A DNA stretch of 11,478 nucleotides. Source: Clostridia bacterium (lineage in GTDB: Bacteria > Bacillota_A > Clostridia > Oscillospirales > CAG-272). The DNA lies in assembly GCA_017546745.1 (NCBI GenBank), contig JAFYRZ010000140.1, positions 1 through 11,478 of the forward strand, in the 5' to 3' direction. Under the pieces are notes generated by a model. That model saw only the letters and a list, made by a program, of their open reading frames with translations, was not told where the DNA came from and did no database searches. The stretch's first letter is position 1. Each line of letters begins with the position of its first letter. Below are positions 1 through 4,958 of the stretch, in pieces. Both the position numbers and the translations under genes were made by a program.

Positions 1-136
1 GCCTTAATTTTTAGTTGATTTTGGTGCTTGGCGCTCGCCGCCAAGTGCGGACTTTGCAAGAGCGATAAGTGCCGAAAGCCCTGAAAATTCAGGCTTTAGA
101 GCGGGTTCGGATTATTCACTCTTGCCTAACAGAAAA
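1..136. other. Gene-free left end with stem-loops; possible interspersed-repeat fragment
   Basis: No gene with a start codon is supported here. Two hairpins are visible: a 7-bp perfect stem (27-33 with 39-45, loop of 5) and a stem with one bulged base at 75-97 (AAAG/CTTT ends, CCTGAA/TTCAGG core). On the minus strand the stretch from about 111 down to a TAA at 4-6 is an open frame reading SEPALKPEFSGLSALIALAK and onward, but it is preceded in frame by a stop and contains no ATG, GTG or TTG. It could be a decayed gene end or part of a repeated intergenic element; the sequence alone cannot decide. Confidence 0.3.
116..129 (+). repeat. Left copy of a 14-bp inverted repeat flanking the YugP-like gene
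   Basis: TCACTCTTGCCTAA here is the exact reverse complement of 1133-1146. The two copies bracket the gene at 371-1111. No target-site duplication or recombinase is visible, and a 14-bp match in a window this size is not far from chance. Confidence 0.35.
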
Positions 137-160
137 GGCGGCGAGATTACTCCCGCCGCC
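133..160 (-). terminator. Rho-independent terminator of the left minus-strand transcript
   Basis: A GC-rich stem of 7 bp pairs 137-143 (GGCGGCG) with 154-160 (CGCCGCC); two more pairs are possible across bulged bases. Read on the minus strand it is followed by TTTTCTGTT. It lies about 210 bp beyond the stop of the YugP-like gene, so it would end that transcript. The T tract is interrupted, so strength is uncertain. Confidence 0.6.
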
Positions 161-370
161 TTGCGTTATAAATATAATAATAAGATGCAAAAACTTAGAA
201 ATATTGCTTATATGTTCATATGTTTCGTTTTCCATCATTACTTGAAAATACTGTACATACACATGAAACGCTCAGATCACTTCTTCTCTTCCTCATTGAT
301 AACGAAAACTTTGGTGTACACATTGTGCTTTATTTCGTTTCGTGTGGCGCGTCGCATTGCTTGCATCATT
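161..370. other. AT-rich 3' region after the YugP-like gene
   Basis: About 210 bp lie between the stop of the YugP-like gene and the terminator. The only candidate gene is a 30-codon minus-strand frame starting two bases after that stop (listed separately). A plus-strand frame crossing this region from 122 reads through the terminator and into the antisense of the neighbouring gene, and is not credible. Confidence 0.4.
277..369 (-). CDS. Possible 30-residue charged microprotein downstream of the YugP-like gene
   Basis: The frame opens with two ATG codons, the first only two bases after the TGA of the upstream gene, and ends in TGA at 277-279. It reads MMQAMRRATRNEIKHNVYTK and ends in INEEEKK, so it is basic first and acidic last, with no membrane segment. 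Tight coupling to the upstream stop would suit translational re-initiation, but there is no clear Shine-Dalgarno sequence. It is not recognisable as any family and may be chance. Confidence 0.15.
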   Translation of the reverse strand: MMQAMRRATRNEIKHNVYTKVFVINEEEKK

Positions 371-1111
371 TCAATTATCGGCATTTCCTTTGATAGCAAT
401 AGCAATTTCGAGCGCCCTGTAAAGCACCTCAAGGGAAGAAAGAATTATATCGTTTATGTACTGAACGTTGTAAAGATGGAAGAGCTCCTTAAGCGCTGAA
501 AGCTCGTCGTCTTTAACGTTATAATCCCTTTGCAAAATGTCGTATGCCCTGCTCTGCGCCTTCTTTTCGGTCTTAAGCGTCAAAACCGAAAGCACGATAG
601 AATATGCGTAAAGCATAAAGCCGGCGATGCCAAGCGCAAGAGTACATATTCCGCTTCCGTTGAATATGAAGAAATCAAGCAATCCGCCGATCAAAAGCAG
701 CGGAATAAAGGCAAAGGGTCCAAAGGTAATAAGGGGAACAAGACGAATTCGCCTTCTCATATCCGCATCACCCTCTTTGTCCAATATTGCCAGGGCCGCC
801 TTCTGCGCACCCATTCCCATAGACGTCAGGCTGGTCTCGTGACGGATCAGGCCTCTTAGACGAACCTTTTTAAAATAATGGCTATAACTGTTGCCGAACA
901 AAAGCGAGCCGGTTCTCTTGACGTCAATGTGTGCAAGGCCGTTATCGTCAAGAATTCTTCTTGCGATCTGCATACCCGTAAGACCAAGGCTGTTTTCTCT
1001 GCGGTTAAAACGAAAATACTTAACTACGAGCCAAATGCTCGTTATGCCGGACACAAGTCCGACGACTGCGATCAAGGCGCCAACGATAACCAGCGCAATT
1101 TCAAGTGTCAT
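371..1111 (-). CDS. YugP-like membrane protein lacking the HEXXH zinc site (probable pseudo-peptidase)
   Basis: This 246-residue membrane protein resembles the YugP / Zn_peptidase_2 family, whose members are usually about 220-240 residues. Residues 8-31 form a membrane segment. The family-like stretch GLTGMQIARRILDDNGL follows at 43-59, then VRLRG at 83-87, two further membrane helices at about 125-177, and TEKKAQSRAYDIL at 181-193, which matches the conserved segment after the membrane helices. The family's zinc motif (AAHEVGHA-like) should fall at 101-108, but the sequence there is GAQKAALA: both histidines and the catalytic glutamate are replaced by Q103, L107 and K104. The frame is intact and has a good ribosome binding site (TAAGGAG, 1118-1124), so this looks like a maintained non-catalytic protein, not a broken gene. 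It follows the diguanylate cyclase gene by 55 bp with no terminator between, so the two are probably cotranscribed. Its role is unknown. Confidence 0.8.
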   Translation of the reverse strand: MTLEIALVIVGALIAVVGLVSGITSIWLVVKYFRFNRRENSLGLTGMQIARRILDDNGLAHIDVKRTGSLLFGNSYSHYFKKVRLRGLIRHETSLTSMGMGAQKAALAILDKEGDADMRRRIRLVPLITFGPFAFIPLLLIGGLLDFFIFNGSGICTLALGIAGFMLYAYSIVLSVLTLKTEKKAQSRAYDILQRDYNVKDDELSALKELFHLYNVQYINDIILSSLEVLYRALEIAIAIKGNADN

Positions 1112-1132
1112 AATTTTCTCCTTACTTCTTTT

Positions 1133-1146
1133 TTAGGCAAGAGTGA
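1133..1146 (-). repeat. Right copy of the 14-bp inverted repeat
   Basis: This is the reverse complement of 116-129. It lies in the 55-bp gap between the diguanylate cyclase stop and the YugP-like start, just upstream of that gene's ribosome binding site. Confidence 0.35.
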
Positions 1147-1166
1147 TGGGCAAGCCCCGGATTTTA

Positions 1167-2759
1167 TTAAACTACCGTGATCTCTGCCTGTGCGGCGGAT
1201 TTTACCTGGCGCTTGTGCGAGTACATTTTTCTGTCTGCGCGCTTGAAAACGTCGTCGAACGAGGTGTCCATTCGCGCGTCGTAGACGGCGACCGCGCGGG
1301 CAAGCGAGACGGGTATCTCACCGTCCTCTACCATAACGGGCGAGGATGCGCAGGCGATGTCCATCTGATCGATAAGCGCGTTATAGCTCTCAAAATCCTC
1401 ACCGTGAAGGACCGCGGCAAACTCGTCGCCGCCGATACGGAACACGGGACTGCGCTTAAACGCGTCGCAGATCGCCTTCGCGGATTTGATAATGAGCTTA
1501 TTTCCGGTCTCGTGGCCGTATTTATCGTTTGCCGCCTTAAGTCCGTTTATATCAGCAACCAAGAGGGCGAACGGCTCACATTCGCCGGTCTTTATCCTAA
1601 CGTCGATATTATTCGTATAATCGGTATACGCGGCGTGATTTTTAACACCCGTAAGGGAATCCTTATAGGCGAGCGCACCGATATAGCTCGTATAGCCCTT
1701 CATCTTGACCGCGGTCATCTCAAGCGCACGCGCAAGCGAGGAAACCTCGTCGTTAGAGTCGGAGGTCCTTATATCTACGTCAAAGCGACCGTCCTGGAAG
1801 CCCTCGGCAACGGTTATAAGATTTTTCAGCGGCTTAACGACCTGCTTCGTAAGAACGAAGGTAAGAAGAATAAAGCACGCCATAAGTATAAGAACGATAA
1901 CGAGTATCATCCAGATAACGCGATATGCGTCATTTTGGATATCCGAATAGTCTGCGTGCACGACGAGAGTGAGCCCGTTATCGAGCGTTCTTCTCGCCTC
2001 GGCATACTGGTGGTCGGACTGCGCGCGATTTAGGGTATGCGAATCAACGGGAGAATACTCTACCGACACCCCGTCTGACGAGATAAGGTACGCAAAGCCG
2101 TTATCATAGACCGAGATGGATTTTATCATCTCCGCAACCTCGGAGAACGATATGTCTATTCCGAGAACTCCGACGAACTGATAATCAACGTATATAGGGG
2201 TAACGTAGGTCAAGAGCTTAACGCCGGTGGTAGTGTCTACGTACGGGCCGAGCCACATAGCGCGACGCTCCTCCTTAGGCTTGTTGAACCAGAAAAGCGT
2301 GGGGTCGGTCCTGTATTCAGAAAGATCGCTCGTTGGCATATCCTGAAAGCTCGAGCTCATTGTAGCGCGCGAAACGTAAAATCCCGCGGTGCTGTTGGTT
2401 ATTTCGGGGTCGAAGCGGAAGAAGTATGAGAGCGCGCCGTCGCAGCCGTTTATGATCGCCTGAAATATCTGTCTTGCATCAACGTTATAATCCGCAAGAT
2501 AGTTTCCCGAGACGAGCGCATACGGACTGTCAATTGTGGTCGATGCGTAATTTTCCATCAGCCTAACGCTGTTCTCTACCGTTTTAAAAACCTCGTTTAT
2601 CTTCACCGTCTCGGCATTTGCAACGCTGTCTGTAATAGAGTTTGCGTCCTTTTCCAAAATGCCGTTTAGGTATACGACGGAAAGCGCGGTTATCGCTATT
2701 GCGAGAACGAGCATACCGGAGATTACTATGGTCAAAAATTTACTCTGAATGGATTTCAA
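1167..2759 (-). CDS. Membrane diguanylate cyclase: dCACHE sensor, HAMP, active GGDEF
   Basis: It makes cyclic di-GMP from two GTP in response to an unknown external ligand. With the TTG start used here the protein has 530 residues: a basic N-terminus, membrane segment 7-30, an extracellular dCACHE-like sensor (about 35-275; RAMWLGPYVD near 166-175 and VGVLGIDIS near 196-204 are typical), membrane segment 281-304, HAMP to about 355, and GGDEF about 365-520. The catalytic motif RIGGDEF is intact (GGDEF at 443-447), with the upstream DINGLKAAND motif in place. The inhibitory RxxD site that would sit nine residues before GGDEF is absent (FKRS instead), so product inhibition there is unlikely. An ATG at 2822 is in frame but lies upstream of the predicted transcription start and has no Shine-Dalgarno, whereas TTG at 2757-2759 has GGAG eight bases upstream and begins a normal membrane leader. 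The YugP-like gene follows it. Confidence 0.92.
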   Translation of the reverse strand: MKSIQSKFLTIVISGMLVLAIAITALSVVYLNGILEKDANSITDSVANAETVKINEVFKTVENSVRLMENYASTTIDSPYALVSGNYLADYNVDARQIFQAIINGCDGALSYFFRFDPEITNSTAGFYVSRATMSSSFQDMPTSDLSEYRTDPTLFWFNKPKEERRAMWLGPYVDTTTGVKLLTYVTPIYVDYQFVGVLGIDISFSEVAEMIKSISVYDNGFAYLISSDGVSVEYSPVDSHTLNRAQSDHQYAEARRTLDNGLTLVVHADYSDIQNDAYRVIWMILVIVLILMACFILLTFVLTKQVVKPLKNLITVAEGFQDGRFDVDIRTSDSNDEVSSLARALEMTAVKMKGYTSYIGALAYKDSLTGVKNHAAYTDYTNNIDVRIKTGECEPFALLVADINGLKAANDKYGHETGNKLIIKSAKAICDAFKRSPVFRIGGDEFAAVLHGEDFESYNALIDQMDIACASSPVMVEDGEIPVSLARAVAVYDARMDTSFDDVFKRADRKMYSHKRQVKSAAQAEITVV

Positions 2760-2767
2760 AACAGGAT

Positions 2768-2778
2768 CTCCTCTCTCT
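2768..2778 (-). promoter_or_regulatory. Ribosome binding site that sets the TTG start of the diguanylate cyclase
   Basis: On the minus strand the sequence is GAGAGAGGAG with the GGAG ending eight bases before TTG at 2759-2757. It is the only good Shine-Dalgarno near the 5' end of the frame and argues against the longer ATG start at 2822. Confidence 0.7.
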
Positions 2779-2812
2779 TTGACGGTCAAAACAGATACAC
2801 TTTTATGGATAT

Positions 2813-2841
2813 AGTATATCACAACTGTTTGTGCTTTTCAA
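2813..2841 (-). promoter_or_regulatory. Sigma-A-type promoter for the diguanylate cyclase transcript
   Basis: On the minus strand, TTGAAA (2841-2836) and TATACT (2818-2813) are separated by exactly 17 bp. Transcription should begin near 2806, leaving a leader of about 47 nt before the TTG start. No riboswitch would fit in that leader. Confidence 0.75.
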
Positions 2842-2848
2842 TAAGGAA

Positions 2849-2863
2849 TATGCAAATATGCAC
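2849..2863. promoter_or_regulatory. Candidate operator between the divergent promoters
   Basis: The motif ATATGCA occurs twice with one base between (AATATGCAAATATGCA), in the AT-rich stretch between the two -35 boxes. A regulator bound here could act on both promoters. This rests only on position and repetition; no binding family is recognised. Confidence 0.25.
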
Positions 2864-2881
2864 AAAAATTCTCCAAAAAGA

Positions 2882-2910
2882 TTGACTTTTTTGTAATTGA
2901 TGTGTATAAT
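2882..2910 (+). promoter_or_regulatory. Near-consensus sigma-A promoter for the GGDEF-EAL gene
   Basis: TTGACT at 2882-2887 and TATAAT at 2905-2910 are 17 bp apart, with a T-rich spacer start. This is one base from the full consensus, so strong basal transcription is expected. The leader to the ATG at 2951 is only about 34 nt. Confidence 0.85.
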
Positions 2911-2950
2911 ATCAGGTGGAAATAAGAAAAAATGACAGAAAGGGGAAAAA

Positions 2951-4879
2951 ATGAGTACTTTAGGCAACTATTTAGCATTAGGAATTCTTATCGTCGTTAC
3001 CTTCGTTTTCCTGCGTAACAGATACTTTATCACTAAGGCAACGCGCTGGTTTGGGGTATGTCTGGTTTTCACCTACGTTACCGCAATCACTAACTCCCTG
3101 CGCTCTTACGTCATACTTAATACTCCCGAAAGCACGGCACTTACGAAATTCGCCATAACCTTTGATATACTCTTCTCACTCCTTACTACCTCTGTAATTG
3201 CGTTATATCTTATCAGTAAGGTCACAGAGCACGCGCTTAAGGAAAGGAGCGATTTTCTCCGCGGAAAGATAGTTATCGGCTCGCTTTACCTCGTATTTGC
3301 TATCATAATTCTCTTAAACCTTAAATTCGGATACATATTCTCGGTAACCGACGGAGTCTATTCTATCGGCAGCTATTGGATCTTACCCTACATCTTCATA
3401 ATTCCGCAGGCGCTTATGGTGCTTGTCTGCTGTATCGTTCACAAGAAATCTCTCAGCCCGAACGTAAGAAACTCGCTTATCCTGTGTTTGCCGCTAATCG
3501 CGCTTTGCATTCTGGCAAAGCTTCTCTACCCCGAGTCGTCGGTTTTCGTCGTCGCGCTCGTGCTTGTTGAGCTTTTGTTCTTCCTTAATTTCCAGAACAG
3601 AAAGATCAATACCAATACCCTTACTAACCTTAACGACGGCAGAAGCTTTTACGCAGACGTTGCAAAAAGGATAAAGTCCGGGAAGAAATTCAAGGCTTAT
3701 CTTATAAAGCTTAATAATATCGGTATCATCAAGGAAAACCACGGCTACAAGGTTGGCGACGAGCTTCTTTATCACTTCGGTGTTCTTTTAAGAAAAATAT
3801 ATCTTGCGACCCCCTTCCATATGTACGGCACGACCTTTGCGCTCGTTTCCCCTTACTCGAGCGAGGCGGCGAGCACGGCGCAGACCGAGGAGCTTCTTAA
3901 GCTTCTTGACGAAAAGATCACCTACAAGGGCACGGAGTTTCAGCTTACCTACTCGATATCCGAGCACGTATGGGAGGATGAGGCAAGCTCTGACGCATTT
4001 TACGAGAAGCTCGAGTATGCCGTTGTCACCGCGCGTGCCGAAAAGAAGAAGCTTCTTCCCTGCTCTCTCGACCTTGAGATAGCAAGGCTCAGGAAAAAGT
4101 ATCTTATCAACCGTATGGAAGCGATAAGCGACGATACGGGATACGAGATATGGTTCCAGCCCATTTACAGCACGAAAAAACGCGCTTTCTCCTCCTTCGA
4201 GGTTCTTATAAGACTTAAGGAGCCGAGCGGCGCGTACATCAGCCCCGCTGAATTTATCCCTCTTGCCGAAAAAACGGGACAGATAATTCCCCTGACCTGG
4301 TTCGTAATCGACAGCACCTGTAAGGCTATGGCACAAAGCCCCGAGCTTGACGGTATGCGCGCATCTATAAACCTCCCGATGCTTCAGCTTGTTGCCCCGG
4401 ATTTTGAGGAGCAGCTTAACAGAATAGTTGACGGATATGGCATACCGCATAACAGAATTAGCTTTGAGTTTACCGAAAGGGTAATACTTGACGATCTTGT
4501 CCTGGCAGAAAAGAATATGCGCAGGCTTTGCGAGAGCGGCTATTCCTTCTACCTCGACGACTTTGGCACGGGATACTCTAACTTTAACGTTATCTTTAAG
4601 CTGCCGCTTAAAACGGTAAAGCTTGACGTTTCGCTCACCGCATCTAATGAAAGCCCCGAGCGAAGCGACCTTGCAAAGATCCTTACCGACTTTTTCCACG
4701 GTATGGGGCTTGGCGTTGTTGCCGAGGGCGCAGAAACCAAGGAGCAGGTAGAGCATCTTAAACAGATCGGCGTTGACGGTATACAGGGCTACTATTTTGC
4801 AAAGCCTATGCCGCTCTCAAAGCTTAAGTGCTTTCTCAAGAAAGCCGCCGAGGCTAAGGAAAATAACGAAAATAAATAA
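2951..4879 (+). CDS. Membrane cyclic-di-GMP phosphodiesterase: 7-TM sensor, degenerate GGDEF, EAL
   Basis: It is predicted to hydrolyse cyclic di-GMP to pGpG at the inner face of the membrane. The 642-residue protein starts with about seven hydrophobic segments (4-21, 36-54, 68-90, 106-123, 142-163, 174-192, 196-213), an integral-membrane sensor that I cannot assign to a named MASE family. A GGDEF-like domain (about 225-370) has MYGTTF at 291-296 where RYGGDEF would be, so it should not make cyclic di-GMP but may bind GTP as a regulatory domain. The EAL domain (about 385-630) keeps the catalytic set: E417 in FEVLIRL (EVL for EAL, an accepted variant), N474, E506 and E509 in EFTER, D536 and D537 in LDDFGTGYSN, K557 in VKLD, E592 in VAEGAE and Q612-G613. 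AAAGGGG at 2939-2945 precedes the ATG. It is monocistronic, between a strong promoter and a strong terminator. Confidence 0.93.
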   Translation: MSTLGNYLALGILIVVTFVFLRNRYFITKATRWFGVCLVFTYVTAITNSLRSYVILNTPESTALTKFAITFDILFSLLTTSVIALYLISKVTEHALKERSDFLRGKIVIGSLYLVFAIIILLNLKFGYIFSVTDGVYSIGSYWILPYIFIIPQALMVLVCCIVHKKSLSPNVRNSLILCLPLIALCILAKLLYPESSVFVVALVLVELLFFLNFQNRKINTNTLTNLNDGRSFYADVAKRIKSGKKFKAYLIKLNNIGIIKENHGYKVGDELLYHFGVLLRKIYLATPFHMYGTTFALVSPYSSEAASTAQTEELLKLLDEKITYKGTEFQLTYSISEHVWEDEASSDAFYEKLEYAVVTARAEKKKLLPCSLDLEIARLRKKYLINRMEAISDDTGYEIWFQPIYSTKKRAFSSFEVLIRLKEPSGAYISPAEFIPLAEKTGQIIPLTWFVIDSTCKAMAQSPELDGMRASINLPMLQLVAPDFEEQLNRIVDGYGIPHNRISFEFTERVILDDLVLAEKNMRRLCESGYSFYLDDFGTGYSNFNVIFKLPLKTVKLDVSLTASNESPERSDLAKILTDFFHGMGLGVVAEGAETKEQVEHLKQIGVDGIQGYYFAKPMPLSKLKCFLKKAAEAKENNENK

Positions 4880-4886
4880 AAATTCA

Positions 4887-4917
4887 GAGCGAGAAGCCGA
4901 AAGCTTCTCGCTCTTTT
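4887..4917. terminator. Strong, probably bidirectional rho-independent terminator
   Basis: A perfect 11-bp stem (4887-4897 with 4903-4913, loop CGAAA) is followed on the plus strand by TTTTGT, directly after the EAL gene stop. On the minus strand the same stem is followed by TGAATTTTTATTT, so it can also stop the converging operon whose last gene ends at 4959. Confidence 0.9.
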
Positions 4918-4931
4918 GTATGGGGTTCTTC

Positions 4932-4948
4932 ATCCTGCAAAGCAGGAT
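4932..4948. other. Small perfect hairpin between convergent genes
   Basis: ATCCTGC (4932-4938) pairs with GCAGGAT (4942-4948) around a 3-base loop. On the minus strand it lies 10 bases after the stop of B2 and before the larger terminator stem. It has no T tract, so it may protect the 3' end of the mRNA or pause polymerase rather than terminate. Confidence 0.45.
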
Positions 4949-4958
4949 TTCATCGGTA

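Noticed and set aside
122..499. A 125-codon plus-strand frame
   Set aside because: It runs through the terminator hairpin and into the antisense of the YugP-like gene. Composition is not protein-like and no start signal is seen.
1143..2033. A 296-codon open frame on the plus strand
   Set aside because: It is antisense to the HAMP-GGDEF part of the cyclase and has no domain or ribosome binding site.
2760..2822. ATG start of the cyclase at 2822
   Set aside because: It lies upstream of the predicted transcription start near 2806 and has no Shine-Dalgarno. TTG at 2759 has one at proper spacing.
2842..2950. Cyclic-di-GMP riboswitch upstream of the phosphodiesterase
   Set aside because: The predicted leader is only about 34 nt, too short for a GEMM-type riboswitch, and no matching conserved segments are visible.
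3788..4756. A 322-codon open frame on the minus strand
   Set aside because: It is antisense to the EAL domain, whose catalytic motifs are clear. It is a shadow of codon bias.
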